DNA from: Macrotis lagotis
Lineage: Eukaryota; Chordata; Mammalia; Peramelemorphia; Peramelidae
Direction: 5' to 3'
Length of the DNA stretch: 64,000 nucleotides
NCBI RefSeq assembly: GCF_037893015.1
Contig: NC_133658.1
Coordinates: 148,771,160-148,835,159, forward strand
Of the stretch, positions 21,571 through 33,623 are shown in pieces. The translations under genes and the position numbers were made by a program. The stretch's first letter is position 1. Each line of letters opens with the position of its first letter. The notes under the pieces are model-generated. The model saw only the letters and a list, made by a program, of their open reading frames with translations, ran no database searches and had not been told where the DNA came from.

Positions 21571-22299
21571 AAATTCATTTCAAATCAATTGCACAGACTT
21601 CAATTGTAGTGTAGTGTTAAGGAACTGGATATATAAGTCAATGAGTATCTGGACTTATTTTGTTTGTTTTTATATCCCAGATCCATTTGACCAATAGAAA
21701 ATGAAAGATACTCATGTTACCATTATTATCCTTTAGATGGGATAGAAGTTGATTTCATGATTGTAAAATTATGTTTGGTTTCTCCTATATTGTGGTATAG
21801 GAGAGGGCGCTTAGACATCTGTTACCCTTCTTAATATGTTTTAAGAACTGATGCTTCACTGGCTAGAGGAAAGAGAAATGGACTAATAGGCCCTTTCTAA
21901 CTCTCACTGCTATGATTTTATGATGTTGTTTAAATTCTTTTAACAGCATGAATGAGTACTCAGATGTTTTGTTGATATTAAAAATCTCAGTGGTTTCCCA
22001 TCTCCAAATTCCTATCTGGTCCTCTAATCTATGCATCCAAAGAAGGTGGAATTTGACATGTGGATCCATCTGTAGTTGTTTTGAATCTCAGGAAATAAGA
22101 ATTTGGTTGACTACATTTAACTGGCTTAACAAAGATCAGTGATGCAAAAAGCAATCAGTGTAAAGAACTACCACAAAGAAATATTCTAGGCAAATCATGG
22201 AGCTTATTATCCTTTAATGTTTTAATTGAGACTATTCATAGGTTGTGGTAAATTGTTTTATATAATCACAGTAACTATAAACAACAATTCATATTTCTA
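21571..22299. other. unique AT-rich sequence, no gene seen
   Basis: Opposed open frames at 21863-22142 (64 and 68 codons) lack any domain. No repeat was recognised. Confidence 0.35.
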
Positions 22300-22390
22300 A
22301 GGTGAGAAGCCTCAGGACAGTAGATAGAACTGACTTTGGAGTCAGGAAGGCTGGTGAAGTCATTCAAAGTCTCAGAACTTTAGGCAGCTC
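22300..22390 (+). mobile_element. tRNA-derived SINE head fragment
   Basis: 'CAGGACAGTAGATAGAACTG' followed by 'GGAGTCAGGAAGGCTGG' is the head of a marsupial SINE. The rest is missing or unrecognisable. Confidence 0.5.
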
Positions 22391-23254
22391 TCTGGGGGTA
22401 TATGTTGCAAAAGGATGCCAATTAATATTAATAGCGTTCACTTCTCTAGGAATTTTATGTACCAATGCATTCAGATTTCTAGTCCCTATCACTTATTCTA
22501 TGGAACTTAAAAGTTTTACAAGATACTTTCTTCACAACAACTCTGTGATGTATGTAATACAGCATAAGTGAAGGGGAAGAGATTTCATTATAGCTTGAAC
22601 AAAGGTCATCAACTCTAGTTCCCATATCATTTCCTCTCTAGAATGATCAGCTTGGCACTGGTAGCTGCATCAAGTCTAGTGGTATGACAACTTTGGAACC
22701 TCAAAGGAATTTATTTGCTCCATCACAAAATTAAATGAATTTAAGGAAGTTCTTTCTGTGTTTTTGTCTTACATGCAATGAATCACACTTGAAGCTGTAG
22801 CTAGAAAACAAAACAAAAACAATCCTTTTTTAAAAGTTTATATTCTGCTGACAAAAGTATGAAAAGGAAAGTATTAAAAATTACATATTAGTTCTAAGGC
22901 ACTCTTACTTATGCTGCCTAAGTACAACTGAAGTTCTGGCTCACAAAAGAACTGAAAATACTCTGCTATAAAAAAAGCAGCTACCTGGCTGCCACAATTT
23001 CACAGGAGAAGCAGCCTGGTAGCAGTTCAATGGAGAAGCAACAGAGAGTAGTAGAAACTCAACAGACAAGGAACTGTAGCTGAAAAAGCAACCCAACATA
23101 GGACAGTAGTAGCTCTGCTTAGGTAAGAAAGCAGTATATTAGATAACATCAGCAACTCTGGGAAGGAATATTTAACAGGTGATGAGGAGACAGAGAAGTA
23201 TTTTTCCTGGAGCATAATCCTAGAAACATGTGTGACTTGGTGGGAAAATATTAA
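22391..23254. other. mostly unique sequence, faint MIR-like piece
   Basis: Bases 22500-22600 faintly resemble an antisense MIR-like end (CAAGATACTTTCTTCACAAC). Bases 22970-23210 are rich in GCAG/AGCA words. No gene seen. Confidence 0.3.
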
Positions 23255-23400
23255 ATCAATCCATCAAAAAATAAAAATTTATTAAGTGCCTACTATGTGC
23301 AGCAAGCATCTGTTAAATGTTTTCTATGTCCAAAGCACTATCCTAAACTAAGCATTGAAATAACAGCTATAAAAGCTAAATATTACTTGTATTCAAAGAT
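23255..23400 (-). repeat. L2-like LINE 3' end (antisense)
   Basis: 'AAATTTATTAAGTGCCTACT' and 'GTCCAAAGCACTATCCTAAA' are terminal motifs. The first motif is partly repeated in a diverged copy (ATCTGTTAAATGTTTTC). Confidence 0.55.
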
Positions 23401-23479
23401 CATCAATCATCCTATGTGAGTGGTGTTTACCATGCTATTCTTTTTAATTAAATGTTGTTATTTTGAGTGAATGGGTCCA

Positions 23480-23700
23480 CTGAGCTTGGTTAAAATTCAT
23501 CTTTGTGAATTCAGATCTGGTCACAGAAACTTACTAGCTGTGTAAATCTTGGGCAAGTCTCTTAACCCTATTGCCTTGGTTTCCTCATTTGTGAAATGAG
23601 TTGAAGAAGAAAATGTATCCTTTCTAGTATCTCTGCCAAGAAAACCCAAATGGAGCCATGAAGAGTTGTTTTTGACTGAAATGACTGAACACTGTTAACT
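23480..23700 (+). mobile_element. long-form SINE, degraded head
   Basis: The centre is 'CTAGCTGTGTAAATCTTGGG'. The tail is 'TCTCTGCCAAGAAAACCC' and 'ATGACTGAACACTG'. Confidence 0.75.
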
Positions 23701-23824
23701 GATTTGAGTATATTAAAGGACAAAGTTCTGAGAGGCCAGTGGTTTTAAAAAGATCCCCAAAGATTAGCTGAATCTTCACATAACTTTCAGGGTATCATAC
23801 TAAAGGATGCTTATACATATATTC

Positions 23825-24010
23825 TTGATCTGAGTTCAAAATATAGCATCAGACACTTACTAGTTATGTGGCCCTGAGCAAAGTTTCCTCACCTTTAAAA
23901 TGAGGATAATAATAGCACCTACTGTTCAGGGCTGTTGTGAGGATTAAATAAGATAATTAATTAAAAAAAAGGTACTTAGTGCAGTGCTTGGTACATTATA
24001 AATGCATATC
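23825..24010 (+). repeat. MIR-like SINE
   Basis: 'TCAGACACTTACTAGTTATG', 'AAATGAGGATAATAATAGC' and 'GGGCTGTTGTGAGGATTAAA' followed by 'GCAGTGCTTGGTACATTA'. It is well preserved. Confidence 0.75.
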
Positions 24011-24229
24011 ACCTTCCCCCTTATTAATATCCCATCTATTCCAATTTTATAGAATTATGAAGAAAATTAAGAGACAGAAAGTCCACAGTAGATGCAGAAA
24101 AGATTTTTGAGATTAAAGTTAGTCCGAATCATTTTCTCCCTTTCCATTTTGACCTAAAGCATCACCATCAGGTTATGATCAGGAAATTGGATGGGTGGGT
24201 GGGGAATTAATTGCTGTCCTAAGAATTGG

Positions 24230-24440
24230 ATTATTTAGTCCTAGTATCTATTATGCTACTTACTAAATATGAACTTCAGGAAATAGCTCCCTTCACTGCG
24301 TCTCAGTGTCCTATAAAATTGAGATAATAACACTTATACTACCTACCTCTCAGGATTAGTATGAGGATCAAATGAGAAAATGCTACATGCAAAGGTTTTG
24401 TCAACTGTAAAGTATGAAGTACTTATAAAATGTAAGTATT
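24230..24440 (+). repeat. MIR-like SINE
   Basis: 'CTCAGTGTCCTATAAAATTG', 'GAGATAATAACACTTATAC' and 'GAGGATCAAATGAGAAAATG' mark the MIR 3' half. Confidence 0.65.
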
Positions 24441-26734
24441 TTAAAATGATTCATTCTTAAAATGTCATCTCTTGGCAAGGAAGACTTTTTCCCCTGAAGC
24501 TGTATGCTAATAGGAATTAAAGGTAGATGAGCCCAGTTAGGAACTGGAGACTTCAACATTCTACCATTCCAGCTGGCTTCAAGGGCCCTGTCTTTGTAGA
24601 CACATCAATAAATACTTCCATGTGCAATGCAATCTCTCTCTCTCTCTCTCCCTCATGCTATTCTGAAGAATTCTCAGCCCAATTAGCAAACCAAAATTGT
24701 TGATCTGTCATCCTCCAAACATTCTTCATTTTTTAATATATAAAAATAAATGATTACAGATGGGAAGAGTTGCATCGGGCTTTCCCTCAGTGATGCTTCA
24801 CTGGGTAGCTATAATCTCTTGGGATTTCTTTAGCAGTTTCTGATGTTAACATTTTAATAACAGGCACTGAATGTTTTTGTATTATGAATTCTGATATAGA
24901 TACAGACTCTCTCCCTGAGATGTCTTTAAGGCAGGTGCATTAAAGTGAATGACTCAATTTTCACACACATGTTTTTGGGACTGAAACCCATTTTAATTGT
25001 CAGGTTGCTAGAATTTTGGCAGTTGAAGTTGGGGAAGGGGTACTCACATAACGTGTATTTTTTCCTGAGGAATTCAGAATATTTTATAACTCCTCCCTTC
25101 CCCAAGAAAACCACAAAGTTTATTCTCTTCAATCTGAAAATAGGGAAAACTTAAAAGATGTTTCAGATCTCATTATAGGCATCAGATATGGACTAAATTC
25201 TTGGAGGGTAGCATCAGGACCCAGTAGATACTTTGTTGGACTGGAAACTATGATATAAGTAGATCAGCTGAAAGAACTATGGGATGTTTTATTCTGAGGA
25301 AGAGATTGGGTATATTATTACCATATTCAACTAAGCTTGCTCTTTGGCCCAAGAGGAACAAATTAGATCTTATGGGTGCATGTTATAAGGAGGCCAATTT
25401 CTACTTGATATAAGAAAAGAGGGGAACTTATTAATAATTAGGTGCAGAATGCATTACGAACAGAGGATTTCTATTATAAACTGGATATCCACAAGTCTCT
25501 GAAGTTCTTTAAAGGTCTGAGAATCTATGTGTCATCCCAGTCTCCAAAGCCCATTGATATGGAACTTTTTTTTTATTTGTGGAGATTAATGTCCCATGTC
25601 TGTGTGAATGAGTTGGTGATGGTAGAAGAGACCTTCTTGTCTTCTTCAACTTGTCTTCAAGTCTCTTCAGAATTTGTGTGTCTTGTTTCTAGTTTCAGAA
25701 TAGGAAATAATAAAAATCAACCACTCTAAGTTGCAAATGGAAAAGACCTTGGAAAGCAGCTTACATGAGAGGCATTGACAGTCTCTAACCAAGTTCCTAT
25801 CTTCAGCCTGCTACACTGGAAACTTCAGTTGATTTCCCTTTAGGGTTAGATCTGGGACTCTTGGTTGAATTCGGATATCTCACTGCCAGTGGAAGAGTTC
25901 CTTTCAATCTGTATTTTCTTTTTTATATTCTCATGTATACTTTATCTGATTTCATTTTTACTTTTGAATTGGATAAATGTATTTTCTCATTTGGATTTCT
26001 TTACTATTTGCTCTATGTGTTTATTGTGGAATGAGGGAAATGATTATTAATAACCAATATCTTGGGGAAATTCAGATCTCTCCCTTTCTTCCAAAGTGCT
26101 GAAAGTTGTCTCTTGAAGGACATTACTGATAATGAGGTTGCATTAACTTTCCAGATCTTGGTTATATCCCAATATTACAAGGAATTTAATCTAAGGTGGG
26201 AAAGTCCAATGTTTTCTACTCAAGTTTGGGTGGAGACAAATGCTTTTTTATAGATAGTCCAAGGCCGGAAGTGGTCTGGTATAGAGTTAATTTTCTCTGT
26301 CAAGGGTGATATGATGATGACTAGCATCAGTCCCTCATTGGAAGGTCCTATAAACTCTGAACCTGCCACTATGATTGTCTTTGGTTTAAGAGAGACAGAC
26401 CAATGACCATCTTTCATCAATAACCTGCTGACCTTATCAATTAAAATGCTTAAATTACCCAGAAATGATGTTTCTTAAACTTTTTAAAGTGTCATAAGAA
26501 CTGGTCTTTGTTTAGAAGGGAAATTGTCTTGCATACAAAACTTGCAATCCTCCTTCCCCCAATAAGGAAACCAGATTCCGTAGATAATTTTTAAGGGAGC
26601 AGATTGGCCTAAATCTAACCCTGTATGCCCTCTCTCTCGAAGAAAGCATAATGGTGGCCATTCTCTACCCTCTACCTTTTGCTTCCCTTCCTAGTTGGAC
26701 TCAAAGTTTCAATAGAGAAAAGTAGGGACAGGAC
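24441..26734. other. long unique stretch, no gene seen
   Basis: A short (TC)n lies at 24632-24654. Open frames of up to 95 codons (e.g. 25442-25729) have no recognisable domain and no clear splice context. This is the longest stretch here without recognised repeats. Confidence 0.35.
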
Positions 26735-27060
26735 CTTAGAGATGTCTATTCTGTCTTTCAAGTCACACAATGACATCTCTGTGTTACATGTGATAGACAG
26801 CCCTCATAACACATGGGAACTCACCATATAGAGTTCCATAATTTCATGACTTATTTTGGCATTCCCAAGGACTGACCTTCCACTCACTTGGAATTGATGA
26901 TTATTTATGTAATATATTTTTGGGATGCTAGGAAATTTTCCTCACTGGCTTGGAGCCATAGTTTGAAATTTCTCCATTAAGTGATTCATTCCTTTTAATT
27001 AAGCATTTTCCTATTCATCTATTCTCTTTCAAAATACCAATGTCCCTCCTAGAAGAATTA
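26735..27060 (+). repeat. possible L3/CR1-like 3' region
   Basis: 'GGGAACTCACCATATAGAGT' and 'CCATAATTTCATGACTTATT' resemble the non-coding end of L3/CR1-type LINEs. It is weakly preserved. Confidence 0.35.
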
Positions 27061-27190
27061 ATAATAAAGATAATAATAGCTAGCGTTTACATAATACTTT
27101 CAGGTTTGCAACATGCTAAACAAAAATTTTATCTCACCTTTTCCTCATAAGAACCCTGAGCTATTAATGTCCCCATGCATTTTGAGACAG
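27061..27190 (-). repeat. MIR-like SINE 3' part (antisense)
   Basis: 'ATAATAGCTAGCGTTTACAT' and 'CTTTCAGGTTTGCAACATGC' are the usual antisense opening. Confidence 0.55.
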
Positions 27191-27404
27191 TCTTCAGATA
27201 TAAGGGAGTCCTTCCTGGAATGACTTTGGGTTCCCCTATTGACTATTGCTTTCTACAATACTTTCTCAGTGTTGATTCAGGGTGCCTAGGTAAAGTCTTA
27301 CTTTTCTCATTTGGGTTGCCAATTATGAAGCCAGGAGAATGATTTGAGTGAAGGGGCTTGCAAAGATAGGCAGGAGTTCAATTATCAGTGAAAAAAGCTC
27401 TCTG

Positions 27405-27870
27405 ATTCAGTAGGGGAAGAAAAATTACAATTTAATTCACAGTTCTTTGAGGAGGTAGTAAGGTAAAGAATGTGAGTTAAGAACATAGTAAAATGGGAGA
27501 AAGAGCTGGAAGGCACTGATCCTCTCTAGGGGGATTAGCAGCTGCTGTGACAGAATGACAGAAGCCATCTTGAGAGGGTGAGTAATAAGGAAAGACGTAG
27601 GAGCATGAGAGGTTACCTGGGGGATCGCACTCCCTAAGAACAGGCTAGCTTCACTAGAAGACAAGCAACTCAAGTGAGTGGAGGGTAAGTTTTTAAGGAG
27701 TATGTAGGGAAATGTGGGCAGCATAGATGTAGATAGAAGGGCAGGTAGCTCAGAGAGTAGAGATGAGGCAATGAAGGATATGGGACAGTAGCTCAAAGAC
27801 TTAATGCTTTCTTTCAGGACAGGGATCCATTGCTTTGTTGATAGGGTTTCAGGGAGTGGCAAGGTACTTT
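27405..27870. other. unclassified region with a 141-codon open frame
   Basis: The minus-strand frame 27437-27862 is serine/leucine-rich with no domain. Phrases such as KSLSYCPISF look like translated old LINE text, so I read it as repeat-derived, not as a gene. Confidence 0.35.
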
Positions 27871-28394
27871 ACTGAAAGTTTATTAACCTCATCCCAATAG
27901 CTTGAACAATGGGATGGGATGGGGTAGGGGAAGATACATGATCAGTTCAGAGGGAATACATTAATTATAAAATATATTTCCCTTCCCAATATTTCCTCTA
28001 CTTTATAGGGGCAGTGTCATACCAGTGTCATACTCCCCAAGTGTAGGTGTGGCTGTCTATATATTAAGTCCAAACCAAATACCTAGTTTATGTCTAGGAA
28101 AGGTCCATGGACTAGCCAGAGACATTGGGGGAAAAAAAAACTCCTTAATGAGTATAACAATGTAAAATATTAAAAGTCAGTTCAATGAGAAGCTCATTAT
28201 AGTCAATAGACAATAGGAAGGTAAAATAGGAAAAGGGGAATCTGATATACAGCTCAGGCATCCACACTGGCAGAAGATAATTCACTTAAGGGCAGGGTTG
28301 GATTTGGGGATCACGAAGACACAGATTCATTCAGCAGAAAGGAAGTACTCTAGTAGGAAGGACTGATATTCCTGGAGGGGAAGGTATGGTCAAA
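27871..28394. other. unique sequence, no gene seen
   Basis: It contains a GGGAT/GGGGTA-rich patch at 27908-27935. No supported feature. Confidence 0.4.
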
Positions 28395-28720
28395 GTCCTC
28401 TTCTGAAAGTGGTGTAGATAGATTATTGGCCTTGGAGTCAGGAGAACAGTAGTTCAAATCCAGCCTCAGACATTTGACACTAGTTGTGTGACTTTGAGCA
28501 AGTCACTTAACTCTGATTGCCTCACATCCAGACCATCTCCAGTCATCCTGATCTATATCTGGTCACTGGACCCAGATGGCTCTCTGGAGGAGAAAGTGAG
28601 GTTGGTGACTTAGCATAGCCCTCCTCCCTTCAAATCCAATTTACATGCTTGATATAGTATCACTTCCATGGTGTCATGGTCTTTGAGAATGAAGGACAAA
28701 CACCAGCATCAGCATCATCT
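28395..28720 (+). mobile_element. tRNA-derived SINE with LINE-derived 3' tail
   Basis: The head (GTGTAGATAGATTATTGG, GGAGTCAGGAGAACAG, GTTCAAATCC) and centre (GTGTGACTTTGAGCAAGTC) are of the marsupial SINE type. The 3' half is different: CCAGATGGCTCTCTGGAGGA...CTTCCATGGTGTCATGG, ending TCTTTGAGAATGAAGGACAA. That end matches the 3' end of the LINE relic at 14127-14762. Confidence 0.8.
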
Positions 28721-28979
28721 TATAAAGTACTGTAGTTTTGGATGGCCTTTTTGGAGCTGATTTGCATATCAGCATCAATGCAAAATGTTATTTTTGGGAG
28801 GGGTTTTTTATCGGGAGGAAAAACAAGCTGGTGGTAGACAAAATATAATTTCAGCTATATCTACCTTTGAAAAATGTTTTGTCAGTTTTTTTTAAATGAG
28901 TGCATTCTATAAACTTATATCTTCCCTTAAGGGGAGACAGACATGATGTCCTCAAAACTATCAAGTCAATAGCTTCTAT

Positions 28980-29155
28980 AAGCTACAACCTTAAGACCAC
29001 TATAGTTCTAGATGACAAATTAGGAAATTGAAACAAACAGAAATTAAATGATTTACCTTGTATCACACAGCTAATAAGTATATGAGCCAAATTTGAAACA
29101 AAATTTTCCTTTTCTCCAGGTGCAGTACTCTAGTCACTATATTCCTTAGCTGTAC
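28980..29155 (-). repeat. MIR-like SINE (antisense)
   Basis: 'GGAAATTGAAACAAACAGAA', 'CACACAGCTAATAAG' and 'GAGCCAAATTTGAAAC' are in antisense MIR order. Confidence 0.55.
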
Positions 29156-29254
29156 ATATTTTGTCTTATTAATAACTATTACTTGAAAGCAACATAAAAG
29201 GACCAGTGACTAGGAGAAGTGAGATTAGGTGGGGCATCATTAAGAAGACAGAAA

Positions 29255-29470
29255 AAGGGAAGATAAAAATAATAGCTAACATATATGTAGCCTTTGAAAG
29301 TTTCCAAATGACAATTTTGTCTTGTATAATCCTCACAACAGCCCAGGAGATAGGTAATGCAAATATCACTATTTTACAGATAAGAAAACTCAGGTTCAAA
29401 GTGATGAAGTAACTTATCAAAGCACTGTTAGTGTGATTCCAAAATACAGTTGGAAGCCAGGTCATTCCTG
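29255..29470 (-). repeat. MIR-like SINE (antisense)
   Basis: 'AATCCTCACAACAGCCCAGG', 'TTTTACAGATAAGAAAACTC' and 'CCAGGTCATTCCTGACTGC'. Opposed open frames here (68 and 102 codons) are shadows of the repeat. Confidence 0.65.
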
Positions 29471-29534
29471 ACTGCATATGCTAAGGACCAGTTTCACAGC
29501 TTTACCTCAGGTAAAGGTTGTGGTGGTATGATGG

Positions 29535-29720
29535 AAAGAGAAGTAGAAAGAACACTGTCTTTAGACTCAAATGGCCCAAGTTTCAGTTGTACTTTTAATG
29601 CTAATTATTGTGTAATCTTAGTCAATTATTATTATTTTTGGGTTGCAGTTTCCTTTTCTATAAAAAGAAGGAATTATACCAGATCTCTTATTTCCACTCT
29701 AGCTTTAAACACAGTGGACA
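29535..29720 (+). repeat. MIR-like SINE
   Basis: 'TTTAGACTCAAATGGCCCAA', 'TGTGTAATCTTAGTCAATTA' and 'CAGTTTCCTTTTCTATAAAA' keep MIR order. Confidence 0.55.
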
Positions 29721-29984
29721 GTGATTCTACATGATCCTGCTGTGATTGGAGAAAATACTCCTTGTCCCACTCTCTTTTTTCGTATAAGTGCATCATTTTC
29801 AGGTTCCTGGAATCATTTGAGATCTACTCAAATTTTTGAAGTTTGAGGGCCTATTACATATTTACTTATGATATAAAGTGGTATAAACTTGTGGTTCTAT
29901 TGGTATTAGGAACTTCTGGGGGAGGAAAATTTTTTCTACAAATTCAGGTTTTTACAGTCCTGCCCCCTATAATTTACTTGTCTA

Positions 29985-30110
29985 GTGAACAAAGACTGGC
30001 TTCTCTGGGGTCACACGGTCAGTTTGCACCAGAGCAGGATTTCAATCCCAATCTTACTGACTTCAAGAATAGATCTCTATCCACAATGCCACACTGCCCT
30101 CCAGCAGCCT
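29985..30110 (-). repeat. MIR-like SINE fragment (antisense)
   Basis: 'TCTGGGGTCACACGGTCAG', 'GATTTCAATCCCAATCTTAC' and 'CTATCCACAATGCCACACTG'. Confidence 0.65.
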
Positions 30111-30569
30111 ATGTATGAAGAAAACTGACCTTTTATCAGTTGAAAATTCAGACATTTTTGAATTGGAAGATTTCGCTTTATGCCTGGGAAGGAATTTTAA
30201 TAGACTTATCTCTGGAGATTAACCTCCAGGATTGGAGTAGGCCTTCTATGAACCTTTGAGATTTATGGAGATTACTCACACACAAATACATACTAAAAGT
30301 GAAATCTCTACTTGTGCATACACACACAGAACTACAAGCAAAAAGAAACATTCATCTAAAATAAACTTACAAAATAAACTTAGTTTACTGGAATACACTT
30401 GACAGAATCTCTCAAGGATTTACCTTTCTGAATAACAAAAACAAAAATGGGAAAAATCCAGGCTAGAGCTAGATCTATTCAGAAGTTGTTGAATGTTCAG
30501 ATCTAAAGGACAGTTATTAATAGTTAATAGTTATTAATGTCAACTGGGAAGATGAACTCTGAGTACTTC
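30111..30569. other. unique sequence, no gene seen
   Basis: No recognised feature. It may include unrecognisable upstream parts of the L3/CR1 relic that follows. Confidence 0.35.
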
Positions 30570-31384
30570 TGGGATTGATCTGACTCTGTACTATTTGACA
30601 TTTTTATTATAAATTTGGGGAAGGCATAGATGTTAGACATGCCAATTCTACTAATGACATAAAAAGCAGGAGATTCCTGAGTGCATTAGATGATCATCAG
30701 GATCCAAAAAGACCCTGAGAGGTTAGAATAATAGGTCAAGTTGTGGAAGATGAAACTGAATAGGTATAAATATAAAATCCCGCACTAGGATTAAAAAACA
30801 AATTCTCTTCACAAGAATGGAGCATGGACTAGGCAACATGTTTTTTCCCCTTTCTTTTTCTTTTTAGAAAAAAGACCTAAAGTTTGGTGACCTACAAACC
30901 CAGTCAGCAAGAAGCAATGACATAACATAGAAATAACAACAAAAAGTCAGAGCAATCTTGGTTTGTATTAAATAAATAATAACACCCAGAAAAAAAGAGA
31001 GGAGAGAGTCTCTTTGTGTTCTCATCAGTTCACATTGGAGTATTACGTTTAGCTCTAACTCTTCAAGATTGTATTATATAAGGATCCATTAGATTCTCAT
31101 AAAGCATCTAATAGAGCATAGAGTAAAGAAGATGGAGGGAGGACATATACTTGTGAATTTATATACTTGAGGACTGCCATATGGACAATGTGGTAGAGAT
31201 CATATAACTTTTAGATGCATATAGTTTGAGATAGGACAATAACAACAGAAACAATAGCAACTGACTTGAGATGAATATAGATGTTGCTTATCAGTATATC
31301 ACTATCAGAAAAGGACATGAGTCCTGGCTTGTGTGTGAAGTGGTTACGGTACTAGGATGAAAGCAGGTGGTTTAGTAAGTCTAG

Positions 31385-31429
<45 letters not shown>

Positions 31430-31600
31430 ATCTATCTATCTATCTATCATCTATCTGTCTGTCTATTTTTTACAGTTAAGGAACTATGATCATTCAGCAT
31501 GGAAAAGAAAAGGTTGATTTATGACTTAATCCCTTCTACCTCTACTTTTTTTTAATTTTCAAGCATATGAAGTGGTCTCTGCAATGTAACAAATGATTCA
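30570..31600 (+). repeat. L3/CR1-like LINE relic, late ORF2 to 3' region
   Basis: The order 'AATTCTACTAATGACATAAA', 'AGGATCCAAAAAGACCCTGA', 'GGTATAAATATAAAATCCCG', 'CAGTTCACATTGGAGTATTA' and 'CAGCATGGAAAAGAAAAGG' follows the end of the reverse transcriptase gene of CR1/L3-type LINEs, an ancient amniote family. It is interrupted by an (ATCT)n microsatellite at 31383-31466. No usable reading frame remains. Confidence 0.6.
31383..31466. repeat. (ATCT)n microsatellite
   Basis: CTAT/ATCT tetranucleotide units with two CATCTATC and two CTGT variant units near the right end. Confidence 0.95.
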
Positions 31601-31705
31601 TAAGACCTTAGGCAAATCATTTCATTTCTCTAGTCTTCAAGTTTCCTCATCTGCAAAATAATGAAGTTGGACTTGAAGATCTCGAAGGCCACTTCCTGTT
31701 CTATT
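31601..31705 (+). repeat. MIR-like SINE fragment
   Basis: 'CCTTAGGCAAATCATTTCAT' and 'GTTTCCTCATCTGCAAAATA'. Confidence 0.55.
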
Positions 31706-31894
31706 AGCTTAAACAATTCTTGGTCCTTGGGGAACTCTGCCAATGATTAGTTGGTGAACTCAGTTCAATTACTAACACTGGGCCATGGTTTACAGGCTCA
31801 TTGAATATTTAACCTTTGGTACCCTTAGTTATGCTCTAATAATGCTGTGAGACTAATATAACTTTCCTTGTCCACATTTAGATTCTAAACTATC

Positions 31895-32115
31895 AAAAAG
31901 AACTAGGTAGACAGAGTAATGGATAGAACAGTGTATCTAGATAAGGCATCCTGAGTTAAAATACAGGTTCGCACATTAGCTGTATGGTCCTGGGCAAGTC
32001 ATTTCCATGCCTCAATTTCTCCATCAGTAAAATGGGGTCAATAATAGCTCCTTAAGTTATTATGAAAGTGAAAAGAAATAAAAGCACTTCATACAGTAGG
32101 ATCTTAATAAAAAAA
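31895..32115 (+). repeat. tRNA-derived/MIR-like SINE
   Basis: The head-like 'GGTAGACAGAGTAATGGATA', centre 'GGTCCTGGGCAAGTCATTTC' and tail 'TTATTATGAAAGTGAAAAG' are in order. Confidence 0.65.
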
Positions 32116-32768
32116 ACATGTTTCCTTTCTTCCACATAAACTCCAGGGTCTCTGTTTCCCCCTATCAGTGGATATGGAAAAGGAAGGATAGCCTGGACAT
32201 CTTGTATATGAAGATGATCAAATTTTGCTTTGTGGTTGTCAGTCAATGGAACTCACCTCCAGAATTCTCTGGTGTCCCTGTAAACATCTGGAACAGACTG
32301 CGTTGTCTCTGCCATTCCCTGGCATATCTCAAGAAGAGGGGGCTGAGAAGGACTTCTGAGTGACAATAAGTCCATAGAGCTCTTGAGAAGTGCTAAGTAC
32401 AGTAATTTGTTGTAATGACTCAAATTTAAAACAATAACCCAGAGGCATAATAGCATGAGCCAAGAATACCTACTGTATGTGATGGGTCGTTAATGGGAAT
32501 GAACGGCTTGATTTGGTGGCAGAGTATTTTCAAATGGATTTCACTCTAGATGGATACCGTGGAGTGCCAGTGCTAAGTTTTCTATCAGGGTTAATTTGGA
32601 CCACTTCCTCTCTGCCTATAGAGAGCTATTCAGCTGATGGAGACCCTTTATTGCTGTACTTTCCCCATGACTGGAAGCAAATATCAGAAGCAGCTCTCTC
32701 ATGTCCTCCACTCCCTTCCCTTCCCCTCCCTCTCTGTCTGTGGCAAAGGCATTTTGGAAGGGGTGGGG
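32116..32768. other. unique sequence, possible L3/CR1 remnants
   Basis: 'CAATGGAACTCACCTCCAGA' near 32245 may be a CR1-type remnant. No gene seen; open frames of 60-80 codons on both strands overlap without domain support. Confidence 0.3.
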
Positions 32769-32983
32769 GAGAAGAGAGAGAGAAAGAGGAGAGAGAAAGA
32801 GAGACAGAGAGAGACAGAGAGACAGAGAGGGAGGGAGAGGGGGAGGGAGAGACAGAGAGAGAGATAGAGACAGGGGAGGGAGGGACAGAGGGACAGAGGG
32901 AGGGAGAGAGAGACAGACAGAGGCAGACAGAGAAATAAGAGATACAAGAGAGACAGGAGACAGACAGGAGAAAGAGGAGAGGG

Positions 32984-33041
<58 letters not shown>
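32769..33041. repeat. GA-rich polypurine tract
   Basis: About 270 bp of GAGA, GACAGA and GGGA words, ending in a pure (GA)n run at about 32988-33041. Open frames of 76-164 codons on both strands across it (Arg/Glu-rich one way, Ser/Leu-rich the other) are repeat artefacts. Confidence 0.95.
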
Positions 33042-33044
<3 letters not shown>

Positions 33045-33623
33045 TGAAAATAAACAAATAGCAGCAGTTGGAACAGGAACGTTTTAGACAGACATGCATA
33101 AACAGAAATAGACCTAACAACTCTGCATAGAATCAGCAAAACAGAGCTAGCTTGAAGATGATTTCATCTAATCACTTAATTTTTTTCTATCTGGGAAACT
33201 GAGACCTAGAGTGCAATTCCCAAAGTTCACAGGATAGTTTTTTGTTTGTTCGGTTTGTTGTTGTTAGTTTTTTGCAGATCTGGGACTAGAACTCATTCTT
33301 CTTGACCTCCAGTTTTGGATTCTTCATATTGTCCTATATTGTCTCCCTCTTTTCTTCTGCCTCGTTCTTGCTCTAACACATCCACATTGTGAATATCCAA
33401 AATCCATGTTCCCAGTCTTTGGGGAAGTTAATTTAGTTTCATTTTGGAGTTTGCACTTTAAGAGCCCAGACTAGTTTTTTGATTAGTGTAAAGTAACCCA
33501 CTTATCCATTTTATCAACTAGTTGTATGCAGACTATGCTTTGCCTTCATATCCCAACCAACCTGCTGCCTGCTGTGCCCTCCACTGCTCTTTCCATCTTT
33601 CTCTAGGTACCATAATCAAATAA
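33042..33623. other. unique sequence, no gene seen
   Basis: Bases 33170-33320 may hold a faint antisense MIR-like piece with a TTTG-rich insert. Nothing else recognised. Confidence 0.35.

Noticed and set aside
27437..27862. 141-codon minus-strand frame
   Set aside because: Ser/Leu-rich, no motif; sequence style is old LINE-like repeat.
31383..31466. CRISPR-like or regulatory tandem array
   Set aside because: Plain (ATCT)n microsatellite with no spacers; the window is vertebrate DNA.
32513..33139. Five overlapping frames of 76-164 codons on both strands
   Set aside because: All cover the GA-rich polypurine tract; opposite strands are open at once, which is compositional.
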